DNA from: Actinomycetota bacterium
GTDB taxonomy: Bacteria > Actinomycetota > Actinomycetes > Nanopelagicales > Nanopelagicaceae
Reading direction: 5' to 3'
Length of the DNA: 26,744 nt
Assembly (NCBI GenBank): GCA_009699645.1
Contig: WLNU01000005.1
Span: forward strand, 1-26,744
Under the pieces are notes generated by a model. The model ran no database searches. It was given only the letters and a program-made list of their open reading frames with translations, and was not told the DNA's origin. Of this stretch, positions 15,877-23,185 are shown piece by piece. Made by a program: the position numbers and the translations under genes. The stretch's first letter is position 1. Every line of letters starts with the position of its first letter.

Positions 15877-15956
15877 TCCTTTCCGAATCCGCATTATCGG
15901 ATCGGTCAAACGGTCGGTCTGAATTTCAGACCCTCTCAGCCTTTGTGGGCTCCCGT
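15877..15956 (-). ncRNA. TPP riboswitch (THI element)
   Basis: The minus-strand leader of the PnuT-like gene contains the conserved landmarks in order: CTGAGAGGGTC, a variable P3 hairpin GGTCTG-AAAT-TCAGACC, TTTGACCGATCC, and ATAATG enclosed by ATCCG/CGGAT, ending in GGAAAGGA. These match the pyrimidine-sensor (CUGAGA) and pyrophosphate-sensor (ACCUGAUC...AUAAUGC) cores of TPP riboswitches. The 3' edge contains the ribosome-binding AAGGA, 9 nt from the ATG, so ligand binding most likely blocks translation. No U-tract terminator was seen between the aptamer and the gene. Repression by TPP of vitamin uptake is the expected logic. Confidence 0.9.
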
Positions 15957-15963
15957 GTTTTAT

Positions 15964-15969
15964 AGAGTA
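15964..15969 (-). promoter_or_regulatory. -10 box of the TPP-riboswitch transcript
   Basis: TACTCT on the minus strand. Six to seven nt downstream the transcript would begin at about 15956, right at the 5' edge of the riboswitch. Bases 15968-15969 (TA) are shared with the crtYc box on the other strand. Confidence 0.55.
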
Positions 15970-15973
15970 GCGT
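15968..15973 (+). promoter_or_regulatory. -10 box of crtYc (leaderless)
   Basis: TAGCGT, 6 nt before the GTG at 15980, no Shine-Dalgarno. It overlaps the opposing -10 box of the thiamine operon by two bases. Confidence 0.55.
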
Positions 15974-15979
15974 AAAGAT

Positions 15980-16306
15980 GTGAAAAACCTTGGTTATATG
16001 GCGATGATCCTCTTCACAGTCTTTGGCTCATTTTGGCTGGAACTCTTTCTTAAAATCTCAGTTCTCACGCAGATCCTTCGGCTAGTCAAGGCAATCACTC
16101 CCGTAGCATTTCTATTTATCGCCTGGGATGCCTATGCCATTCGTAGTGGCCATTGGACTTTTGATAGTACTCAAATCCTAGGAATCTTTGGACCGTTCCG
16201 TATTCCACTTGAGGAGTACCTGTTCTTTATCTTTGTACCCATAGCGGCCATTATGACAATTGAAGCGGTTCGAAAGGTCAAGCCAGAGTGGCGGGTCCAT
16301 AAATGA
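15980..16306 (+). CDS. crtYc: lycopene cyclase subunit CrtYc
   Basis: A 108-residue membrane protein with three hydrophobic segments, the first half of the heterodimeric lycopene cyclase of Gram-positive bacteria. The characteristic IPLEEYLFFI motif (about residues 75-84) holds the conserved acidic pair. GTG start at 15980; the ATG two bases earlier reads straight into a stop (ATGTGA). Its stop overlaps the start of crtYd (ATGA at 16303-16306). With CrtYd it would cyclise lycopene ends; beta versus epsilon specificity cannot be decided from sequence. No lycopene elongase (crtEb, UbiA-type) is present, so a C50 pathway is unlikely here. Confidence 0.9.
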   Translation: MKNLGYMAMILFTVFGSFWLELFLKISVLTQILRLVKAITPVAFLFIAWDAYAIRSGHWTFDSTQILGIFGPFRIPLEEYLFFIFVPIAAIMTIEAVRKVKPEWRVHK

Positions 16307-16605
16307 GCTATACCCAATTAGCTATCGCTGCAGTCATATGCGCAGTTGTCTTTGATCTGCTAGTCGCAAAGACTCACTTGTTAGCGCGTAAACTCTTTTG
16401 GACATCCTATGCAATCGTTATCGTCTTTCAATTACTGACAAACTGGTGGCTAACCTCGCGAAATATTGTGATGTATGACCCTGCAGTTATCACCGGAGTT
16501 CGTATTGCATCGGCGCCAATCGAAGATTTACTCTTTGGATTTGCCTTAGTCCTTGGGGTTTTATCTAATTGGATACGCTTAGGCGCTTTAGAAAAGCGAC
16601 GCTAG
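16303..16605 (+). CDS. crtYd: lycopene cyclase subunit CrtYd
   Basis: A 100-residue second half of the heterodimeric cyclase, with three hydrophobic segments and the motif APIEDLLFGFALVL (about residues 71-84), equivalent to PLEEYLFF in CrtYc. It overlaps crtYc by 4 nt, so the subunits are made in step. Its last 41 nt overlap the 3' end of the convergent crtB, and the tail (ALEKRR) is encoded entirely inside that overlap. Confidence 0.9.
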   Translation: MSYTQLAIAAVICAVVFDLLVAKTHLLARKLFWTSYAIVIVFQLLTNWWLTSRNIVMYDPAVITGVRIASAPIEDLLFGFALVLGVLSNWIRLGALEKRR

Positions 16606-17437
16606 CAACGCGTAAACGTCGGGCAGTAGATGTCTTGGCACGCTTATTAAAGATGTCATAACCAATCTTTTCAACCTCATCGACGATTCCGCAGTAGAGC
16701 GTGCTTGCCGCTTCAATACATGGGCGACTAGCAGCCTCTAGCATCTTTATTCCAGGAGTAGCTTCGGCCTGAAGTTGGCGTACTCGTGCGATCTGAAACT
16801 TTAAAGCCTCAATAATCTGCGGAGTTAGTACACGTGCCTCTAGCATCTGGCGGCTCACCCCACACTGGGCTAATTCATCTAGGGGTAGGTAGATACGCCC
16901 ACGATCTAAATCCTCACCGACATCGCGAATAAAGTTAGCTAATTGAAAAGCTATTCCCAGCTTCTTGGCACACTCGTATGCACCCTCTTCAAGAACGCCT
17001 AATACGGGCACCATTTCAAGACCTATCACAGCGGCCGAACCGTAGACATACTCCAATAAATCCTCATATGTCTGGTATTCGGTAACTGTTAAATCCATAG
17101 TCATTGAATGGAGAAAGGCCTCAAAGTGAGCATGAGGGATATGAAAGCGATTCACGGTATCGATGAGTGCGCGGCCCACTGCATCATCACTTCTTCCACT
17201 CGCTAAGTCGTGAAGAATTTTATCTCCCCACGTACTTAAAGCTTTGGCCTTTTCTTCAACTGTGAGCGTTGAGGCTAGATCATCGACTATTTCATCGGCA
17301 TATCGGGCAAAGCCATAGAGTGCATGTACATAAGGGCGCTTAGATTTTGGTAAAAGCAGAGTTGCTAAGTAATACGTCTTGCCGTGAAGAGCATTTAATC
17401 TCTTACACTCAGCATAGGATGCTTGAAGTTCATCCAT
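16565..17437 (-). CDS. crtB: phytoene synthase
   Basis: Condenses two geranylgeranyl diphosphates to 15-cis-phytoene. 290 residues. The first aspartate-rich motif is DEIVDD (48-53) and the second is NFIRDVGEDLDRGRIYLP (168-185); both bind Mg2+-diphosphate. LHGKTYYLATLLLP and HALYGFARYAD near the N-terminus are typical of squalene/phytoene synthases. Its ATG directly follows the crtI stop (TAA then ATG), so the two are coupled. It is the last gene of crtE-crtI-crtB and overlaps convergent crtYd by 41 nt. Confidence 0.96.
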   Translation of the reverse strand: MDELQASYAECKRLNALHGKTYYLATLLLPKSKRPYVHALYGFARYADEIVDDLASTLTVEEKAKALSTWGDKILHDLASGRSDDAVGRALIDTVNRFHIPHAHFEAFLHSMTMDLTVTEYQTYEDLLEYVYGSAAVIGLEMVPVLGVLEEGAYECAKKLGIAFQLANFIRDVGEDLDRGRIYLPLDELAQCGVSRQMLEARVLTPQIIEALKFQIARVRQLQAEATPGIKMLEAASRPCIEAASTLYCGIVDEVEKIGYDIFNKRAKTSTARRLRVASVAFLKRLSVSN

Positions 17438-18922
17438 TTATTTAACTGGTCCGACGATTCTCTCTGCTGCAAGTCGACCTGAGATCAAGACCATTGGAAC
17501 ACCAACACCGGGTTGGGTTCCAGATCCTGCAAAGACAACGTTTTCGATTCCGGCTGCCATGTTGCGCGGCCTAAATGGACCAGTTTGGAAGAAGGTATGG
17601 GCGCATGCAAATGGCGCACCCTGCTCCATACCTTGGTTTTTCCAATCCAGAGGAGTTGTTAAAACCTCAGTTTCAATCCCATCCCCAAAATCGGTGTAAC
17701 CACGTTGTTCAAGAGTTTCTACCATGTGATCACGATAAGGCTTTGCTTGCTTGGTCCAGTCAATATCGGCACTGAGGTTAGGGGTTGGAAAAAGTACGTA
17801 GTAGGAAGTCTTGCCAGCAGGTGCCAAAGATGGATCATCAAGTGAAGGAATAGTTACAAGCACGCTTGGATCACTCATTAACTTCTTCTGCTTAATGAGT
17901 TCATCAAATACACCATCCCATGACTTACCAAAGTGAATGTTGTGATGAGCTGCAAAGTCATATCTCTTTGTTGATCCCACCAACATAGTTACGCAGGAAG
18001 GGGAGTAGTTCAGACGCTTTACATTCAACGGAGTTTTACCCAAAAGATCTCGCCAAGCAACAGGTAAATCAGGGTTCAAAATCACAGCATCACATTCAAT
18101 TCTCTGACCATCTTCTGTGATGACAGCCTTTGCTCGTCCATTTTGCACATCTACCTTTGAAACTGTTGTGCTGTATTTGAATTCAACTCCGTGCTTCTGT
18201 GCCGCCGCTGCCATGGCGCGCGGAACTGCGTGCATCCCACCCTTAGGAAAGAAAACACCGTTAACAGAGTCCATGTATGCAATTACGGCATAGATTGCTA
18301 AGGCTTGTTGTGGGCTAACTCCTGCATACATTGCCTGGAATGAGTAGACCTTCTGAAGACGTGGATCCTTCATGAACTGATTTACTTTTGGTGAAAGTTT
18401 GCGGAAACCACCTAGAGCGATCAATCGTGCAAGGTTTGGTGTTAAGAGATTAAGGGGGCTATCAATATTGCGATCAATGAAGTCATTCATTTCATACTTA
18501 TATAGCTTTGTAACAAACTCTACGTATCGGGCATAACCTGCAGCTTCCTCTGGACTGATCTTGTCTGCAATTTCTGCCTCCATTTGTGCCGTATTTGCAT
18601 GCACATCTAATTGGGATCCATCTGCATAAAAGGCACGGTACAACGGAGAGACGGGCATCAGTTCAACCCAGTCCTTCATCTCTTCTCCGACGCAACTAAA
18701 TGCATCTTGAATCAAAGATGGCATTGTTAAAACAGAAGGACCAGTATCAAATGAATATCCATCTTTTTGCAGTAGGCCACTTCGACCACCTGGCACAGAC
18801 TCACGTTCAATAACAGTTACTTTGCGTCCAGCACCTGCTAATCGAAGCGCCGCACTCAGTCCTGCATATCCCGCCCCGACGATTACAACATGATCGGTTG
18901 GGCCTTTAACACGTGCAACCAT
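17438..18922 (-). CDS. crtI: phytoene desaturase
   Basis: A 494-residue FAD enzyme that introduces four double bases' worth of unsaturation (four double bonds) into phytoene, giving lycopene. The dinucleotide-binding fold is VVIVGAGYAGLSAALRLAGA (about 12-31) followed by VIERESVPGGRSG and FDTGPSVLTMP. The C-terminus has VVFAGSGTQPGVGVPMVLISG, the bacterial CrtI signature. GAGGAG lies 7 nt before the ATG. The crtE stop TAG directly precedes the ATG. It sits between crtE and crtB, the expected core set. The paralogue at 20608-22113 is divergent and probably does a later step. Confidence 0.95.
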   Translation of the reverse strand: MVARVKGPTDHVVIVGAGYAGLSAALRLAGAGRKVTVIERESVPGGRSGLLQKDGYSFDTGPSVLTMPSLIQDAFSCVGEEMKDWVELMPVSPLYRAFYADGSQLDVHANTAQMEAEIADKISPEEAAGYARYVEFVTKLYKYEMNDFIDRNIDSPLNLLTPNLARLIALGGFRKLSPKVNQFMKDPRLQKVYSFQAMYAGVSPQQALAIYAVIAYMDSVNGVFFPKGGMHAVPRAMAAAAQKHGVEFKYSTTVSKVDVQNGRAKAVITEDGQRIECDAVILNPDLPVAWRDLLGKTPLNVKRLNYSPSCVTMLVGSTKRYDFAAHHNIHFGKSWDGVFDELIKQKKLMSDPSVLVTIPSLDDPSLAPAGKTSYYVLFPTPNLSADIDWTKQAKPYRDHMVETLEQRGYTDFGDGIETEVLTTPLDWKNQGMEQGAPFACAHTFFQTGPFRPRNMAAGIENVVFAGSGTQPGVGVPMVLISGRLAAERIVGPVK

Positions 18923-19999
18923 CTAGGAGCTCCTCTTAGTAGCTATTTTCGCGAGTTCACGGAGCAAGGAATCTGCTTGTTCTGAAATAAGTTCATTATC
19001 TGCTGCCCTGAGCGCTTCTTCGGTAAGTTGATCAATCATGGATTCAAGCTTTTGCCGTGCCCCAGATGATGTGATTATCTCCTGCACAATCGATACTCCA
19101 TCTGCATCTAAATCAGGATCACCAAAGTATTTCTTAATCTCTTGGCGCATTGAATCACTACATTCGAGATCAGTGAGCGCAATCAAGACGGTTCGCTTTC
19201 CCTCTCGCAAATCATCTCCCGATGGCTTGCCCGTATCGTTTGGTTCACCAAAGACACCCAGTAAATCATCGCGGTACTGAAATGCCTCACCAAGTGGCAG
19301 ACCATAGGCTGAAAGTGCGGCTATGAGTTCGGGGGATTGGCGACCTGAAAGAGCGAGGCCAATGTGCAATGGTCGCTCTATGGTGTATTTACCAGATTTA
19401 TATCGCGCGATTTTTATGGAGCGTTGTAGATCAGTAGTTTTCTGAGTTTGTTCGTGAATATCTAAAAACTGCCCAGCCATTAACTCAACGCGCATCTCAT
19501 CATGAATTGGTGAGACATCATGGAGCTGTTGATGAGAAAGACCTGCTTCATTGAGCATTTGACTCGACCAGACTAAGGCTAAATCGCCGAGCAAAACCGC
19601 AGCGGCAAGACCGTAGGCTGGAGCAAATCCCTCAAGCTCATCTTGGACATGTATAGATTCAAAGTGGCGGTGTATAGATGGCTTGCCTCGCCGTGTATCT
19701 GAACCATCCATTAGATCATCGTGAATGAGTGCGCAGGCCTGCAGAAGCTCCAGGCTTGCAATGGCTTTAATGTCAGGGGCCGATATCTCTGCACCCGTGC
19801 TCAGATATCCGCTATATGCAAAGAGAGGTCGCAGGCGCTTGCCGCTATCGAGTAGAAAAGATGAGAGCGCAGTAGATACAGGGGATAAATCACCTGAGAT
19901 TGCTTGCAGAAAAGCAGTCTGCTCGCGTAGAAATTTTGATAACTCAATCTCAACGGCATCACGAATCTCTTGTAGTGCTGCCTTGGCCTCTGTGCTCAC
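18923..19999 (-). CDS. crtE: geranylgeranyl diphosphate synthase (polyprenyl synthetase)
   Basis: A 358-residue trans-prenyltransferase elongating allylic diphosphates with isopentenyl diphosphate. The first Asp-rich motif DDLMDGSDTRRG starts at residue 94. Before it are small residues (Cys89, Ala90), as expected for C20 or longer products. The second motif YRDDLLGVFGEPNDTGKPSGDD (about 242-263) is followed by REGKRT. GKRLRP at 53-58 binds diphosphate. The start is GTG at 19999. TACCGT 6 nt upstream suggests a leaderless transcript; AAGGA abuts the GTG and is too close to act as a ribosome site. First gene of crtE-crtI-crtB; homologous to mycobacterial idsA-type synthases. Confidence 0.94.
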   Translation of the reverse strand: MSTEAKAALQEIRDAVEIELSKFLREQTAFLQAISGDLSPVSTALSSFLLDSGKRLRPLFAYSGYLSTGAEISAPDIKAIASLELLQACALIHDDLMDGSDTRRGKPSIHRHFESIHVQDELEGFAPAYGLAAAVLLGDLALVWSSQMLNEAGLSHQQLHDVSPIHDEMRVELMAGQFLDIHEQTQKTTDLQRSIKIARYKSGKYTIERPLHIGLALSGRQSPELIAALSAYGLPLGEAFQYRDDLLGVFGEPNDTGKPSGDDLREGKRTVLIALTDLECSDSMRQEIKKYFGDPDLDADGVSIVQEIITSSGARQKLESMIDQLTEEALRAADNELISEQADSLLRELAKIATKRSS

Positions 20000-20005
20000 T
20001 CCTTA

Positions 20006-20011
20006 ACGGTA
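20006..20011 (-). promoter_or_regulatory. -10 box of crtE (leaderless)
   Basis: TACCGT on the minus strand, exactly 6 nt before the GTG. Its last-read TA pair (20010-20011) is shared with TACCCT on the plus strand, in the 10-mer acggtaccct. Confidence 0.6.
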
Positions 20012-20015
20012 CCCT
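20010..20015 (+). promoter_or_regulatory. -10 box of the CDP-alcohol transferase gene (leaderless)
   Basis: TACCCT, exactly 6 nt before the ATG at 20022, with only 22 nt between the two divergent start codons. The two -10 boxes overlap, so RNA polymerase probably cannot occupy both at once. Confidence 0.6.
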
Positions 20016-20021
20016 CTGCCT

Positions 20022-20648
20022 ATGGTGGTTCGCACGTCAGAAGAGTTCATCGCTAGGTGGAGTTCATTACACAACGATGCTCCAGTCAAGGGCGTTGTGG
20101 CTTGGTGGCTTAAGATCTCTTACCGCTTCGGCTTAATCGCTACATTGCTAAGAATTTCTCCTAATGTTTTAACGCTGCTGGGCTTGGTGAGCGCTGCCAT
20201 GACCGCGCTCACTGCTATATCGTGGTGGGCGGTTTTCTTTCTAGTCTTCTCACTCTTTTGTGATGGAATCGATGGCAGTGTCGCGATATTCCAGAAGCGT
20301 GAGAGCGCATGGGGTGCAACTCTTGATTCAGTTGTCGATCGCGTGAGTGAGGCTTTCTGGTTATATGCCCTCTATGTAATCGGTATTCCAGCATGGCTTG
20401 CCATTACTTTGTGGAGCATCGCAGCTTTTCAGGAGTATGCACGTGCGAAGTTGAGTTCATTGGATATTGCAGATATCGGTGTTGTTACTCCAGCCGAGCG
20501 ACCAGTGCGTGCGAGCTTTCTCTTTATCACTTTAATTATGTATCAACTGGCTATCCCCGGTGTTGTATTTTTAGCCTATGGATTCTTGGCCTTACAGGTA
20601 GTGAGCTTTATTTTGGTCGTGCGCTTTGCGCGATCCCAACTGCATTAG
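20022..20648 (+). CDS. CDP-alcohol phosphatidyltransferase family protein
   Basis: A 208-residue integral membrane protein with several helices. It carries the CDP-alcohol phosphatidyltransferase motif D-x2-D-G-x2-A-x-x8-G-x3-D-x3-D at Asp81, Asp84, Gly85, Ala88, Gly98, Asp102, Asp106, all with exact spacing. The Arg normally following Ala88 is Ile89, a notable departure. The family makes phospholipids such as phosphatidylglycerol phosphate or phosphatidylinositol phosphate; the acceptor here is unknown. It diverges from crtE with a 22-nt intergenic region and overlaps the convergent desaturase gene by 41 nt. Its position inside the carotenoid island may be functional (membrane lipid and pigment) or accidental. 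Confidence 0.85.
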   Translation: MVVRTSEEFIARWSSLHNDAPVKGVVAWWLKISYRFGLIATLLRISPNVLTLLGLVSAAMTALTAISWWAVFFLVFSLFCDGIDGSVAIFQKRESAWGATLDSVVDRVSEAFWLYALYVIGIPAWLAITLWSIAAFQEYARAKLSSLDIADIGVVTPAERPVRASFLFITLIMYQLAIPGVVFLAYGFLALQVVSFILVVRFARSQLH

Positions 20649-22113
20649 CAACTAATTCACCGCTTATTCCAACTAGAGGCAATCCACCCCCTGGATGAGC
20701 CGAACCTCCAACGCAGTAAAGGCCTTTAATCGGTGAGCGGTTCTTTGCCCGCATAAAGGCGGCACGCGCTCCATTGCTAGATGTTCCATATATAGAACCT
20801 CCAGGTGCTAAGACGGTGCGCTCTAAATCAGCCGGAGTTCTAATTGTGAGTGATTCAAGTCGATCTCTTACGCTGATTCCCCGCGCCTCAATCTGATCGA
20901 TAATGCCGTTGGCATATATTTGAGCAAAGTTTTCATCGCTCCAATCAAAACCATCTGCGCCATGGTGAGGGGCATTTACTAGCACAGACCAACTTTCAAG
21001 GCTTGCATCTTTGACCATCTGCTCATCGCTCGGTGCGCAGATATAGATTGTTGGATTTGCCACAGGCAATTTGGCTTCAAAAATTGAATCAAATTCGGCG
21101 TCGTAGTCCTGCGGAAATAAAATAGTGTGGTGCTTAAGCGGTGCGCTGCCATCTTTTCTTAGCCCTAGAAGCAGAGTAAAACCGGCGATAGATGCATCAG
21201 CTCTTTTAAGATTCTTGCGTACCTTACGAAGTTTTCGCTTTTCACCCTTTATTAACTGATTATAAATAAGTGCGGCATCGGCATTCGCTACAACGGCATC
21301 GGCGGCAATAATGGTGCCATCAGATAAACGAACTCCTTGTGCAACGGCTTTTTCAACCACAATCTCATCTACCGTACTATTGAAATGAAATTCAACACCT
21401 ACATCGATGCAGCGTTGGTAGACCAACTGCGCAAGTGTTCCGAGCCCACCTTTGATATGCCATGCACCGAAGGCCTCCTCAACGTAGGCGATTGTCGCTA
21501 GTACTGCCGGAGCCTTACGCGGATCAGAGCCACTATATGTTGCATAGCGATCGAGAATATATCGAAGCCTTTGATCTGGTAGTTGCTCATTAGCAAAATC
21601 TCGCAGTGATTTCCATGGCGCAATCGTAAAGATATCTCGTATCAAGGTTGTGCGTTTTAAGAGGGAGAGTGGGGAGCGAAGTTCAGATTCGATAAAGGGT
21701 TCGCGCGAGACATCCCACATCTTTGTGGCACGTTTCATCATCTGCTCCCATTGCCGCGAAACATCGTCGCCATAAGCGTTACGAATCGCGTTTAGTGTGT
21801 GGTGTCGAGAAAGGTTTGCAAATGTCAGACTTGTGCCATCGGTAAATCGATAGTCAAAGGAGGGATCAACGGCCTTAATTTCACAGAGCTGACCAAGTGG
21901 TTTGCCCGTGCGGATAAAGAAATCTTTATACACGGCCGGTAACGTTAAGAGCGATGGCCCCGTATCGAATGCGAACTTACCGATCCATTCGGTGCGAAGC
22001 TTTCCGCCAAATGTATCCGATGCCTCATAGAGAGTGACTGAGTGTCCAGAGCGGGCTAATCGAGCTGCCGCAGTCATGCCACCCATACCAGCACCGATGA
22101 CAACGATCTTCAT
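20608..22113 (-). CDS. CrtI/CrtD-like FAD-dependent carotenoid desaturase (second copy)
   Basis: A 501-residue FAD enzyme. The N-terminus is KIVVIGAGMGGMTAAARLAR followed by TFGGKLRTEWIGKFAFDTGP, and the C-terminus is LYCVGGSAHPGGGLPLVGISG, so it belongs to the CrtI superfamily but is clearly diverged from the crtI at 17438-18922. Placed last in an operon with CrtA-, CruF- and glycosyltransferase-like genes, it most plausibly acts on the uncyclised end, for example as a 3',4'-desaturase (CrtD type). A CrtO/CrtP-like oxygenase role cannot be excluded by motif reading. Its ATG overlaps the stop of the glycosyltransferase gene by 4 nt, and its 3' end overlaps the CDP-alcohol transferase gene by 41 nt. 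Confidence 0.85.
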   Translation of the reverse strand: MKIVVIGAGMGGMTAAARLARSGHSVTLYEASDTFGGKLRTEWIGKFAFDTGPSLLTLPAVYKDFFIRTGKPLGQLCEIKAVDPSFDYRFTDGTSLTFANLSRHHTLNAIRNAYGDDVSRQWEQMMKRATKMWDVSREPFIESELRSPLSLLKRTTLIRDIFTIAPWKSLRDFANEQLPDQRLRYILDRYATYSGSDPRKAPAVLATIAYVEEAFGAWHIKGGLGTLAQLVYQRCIDVGVEFHFNSTVDEIVVEKAVAQGVRLSDGTIIAADAVVANADAALIYNQLIKGEKRKLRKVRKNLKRADASIAGFTLLLGLRKDGSAPLKHHTILFPQDYDAEFDSIFEAKLPVANPTIYICAPSDEQMVKDASLESWSVLVNAPHHGADGFDWSDENFAQIYANGIIDQIEARGISVRDRLESLTIRTPADLERTVLAPGGSIYGTSSNGARAAFMRAKNRSPIKGLYCVGGSAHPGGGLPLVGISGELVANAVGIAQSARPK

Positions 22114-23180
22114 ATCGCCCTGCCCTTCCAGCTAATCTCTCCGCGCATGAGATACGAGTAGATAATGAGATAGATAAGCAATGTACTTGAAATCGGATGA
22201 AAGAGTGAATCGATGATTCGAGAGCGAGATCGGATGGCGTTTAATATTCGAGTACCTACCATGAGTGCAAAGGCTACCCAACCCCAAACTGAACCCGTAA
22301 GAGCAAAAACTAGTGGGGCTATACCTGTGAGAAAAATAAATAGAATTGCACACAGTGATCCGAAACTCGAACCGAAGGCATAGCGAAGTGATTTGCCATA
22401 ACCTGCCTTTATTTCACTCCACGATGTATACATTCGGCACTGTGCAATGTCTGCGCCATTTACAACGACACCATGCGCGCCAGATTTCACCAATGTCCGT
22501 GCCAAAAAGACATCATCTAGCACAGCGGCTTTGACTGATTCATAACCACCGGCCAGAACAAGTGCATCTTTTCGCACAATAAAGAACTGCCCATTGGCAA
22601 CTGCCATCGATGAAAACGAAGCGCGTTCAGCTATGGCAAGTATCAGCGTGCTCATCCAGGACCACTGCAAGAGTGGTTGAATCAATTGCTCACCTAGGGT
22701 TTTAGCGATCTGTCGGGGGTAGGGAGAAAGAAAATCCAAGGTGCTCGATTTCATTAAAGTAATTGACCTACTTATTGCATCAGGGGTGATGCGAACATCG
22801 GCATCGATAGAGACAATGATGTTGCCCTTGGATGCAGCCAAGAGCTGGTGTAAGGCCCAACTTTTGCCTATCCACCCCGATGGTAAGGGCGCACCTTTAA
22901 TAATCTGCATATTGGTATTTCCAGATACAGCCAATCTCAAGAGCTCAAGAGTCTCATCCTCAGAGTTATCATCTAAAAAGATGAATTCAACGCTCTTGAG
23001 AGATTTCTGTGAAAGTAGCGATTGGACGAGTCCTGAAACATTCTCGGCCTCATTGCGCAGCGGCACAATCACGCTGACAGAATCCACAATCACGCTATCT
23101 GCGCGAGGTGACCTGATAGTAAAAAAATTGATGATTGAAATCAAGAGTAGGAGAGTCGGTAGAGCTATGAGCCAAAGCAT
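22110..23180 (-). CDS. membrane glycosyltransferase family 2, CruG/CrtQ-like
   Basis: A 356-residue GT2 enzyme with an N-terminal membrane helix (about 2-22) and two to three helices near the C-terminus (about 270-345). SVIVPLRNEAENV (36-48) begins the GT-A fold. LDDNSEDET (69-77) binds the nucleotide, SIDADV (124-129) has the metal-binding DxD, and LDDVFLARTL matches the acceptor-side acidic and Arg motif. It is 5 nt downstream of the CruF-like gene and overlaps the desaturase gene by 4 nt. CruF-CruG pairs hydrate and glycosylate carotenoid ends in cyanobacteria and other bacteria; by context this enzyme would glycosylate the new hydroxyl. The sugar donor is not predictable. Confidence 0.85.
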   Translation of the reverse strand: MLWLIALPTLLLLISIINFFTIRSPRADSVIVDSVSVIVPLRNEAENVSGLVQSLLSQKSLKSVEFIFLDDNSEDETLELLRLAVSGNTNMQIIKGAPLPSGWIGKSWALHQLLAASKGNIIVSIDADVRITPDAISRSITLMKSSTLDFLSPYPRQIAKTLGEQLIQPLLQWSWMSTLILAIAERASFSSMAVANGQFFIVRKDALVLAGGYESVKAAVLDDVFLARTLVKSGAHGVVVNGADIAQCRMYTSWSEIKAGYGKSLRYAFGSSFGSLCAILFIFLTGIAPLVFALTGSVWGWVAFALMVGTRILNAIRSRSRIIDSLFHPISSTLLIYLIIYSYLMRGEISWKGRAI

Positions 23181-23185
23181 AGATT

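Noticed and set aside
15868..15909. N-terminal extension of the PnuT-like protein to an upstream in-frame ATG
   Set aside because: The extension would be encoded inside the TPP aptamer; the ATG at 15867 has AAGGA at a good distance and fits family N-termini.
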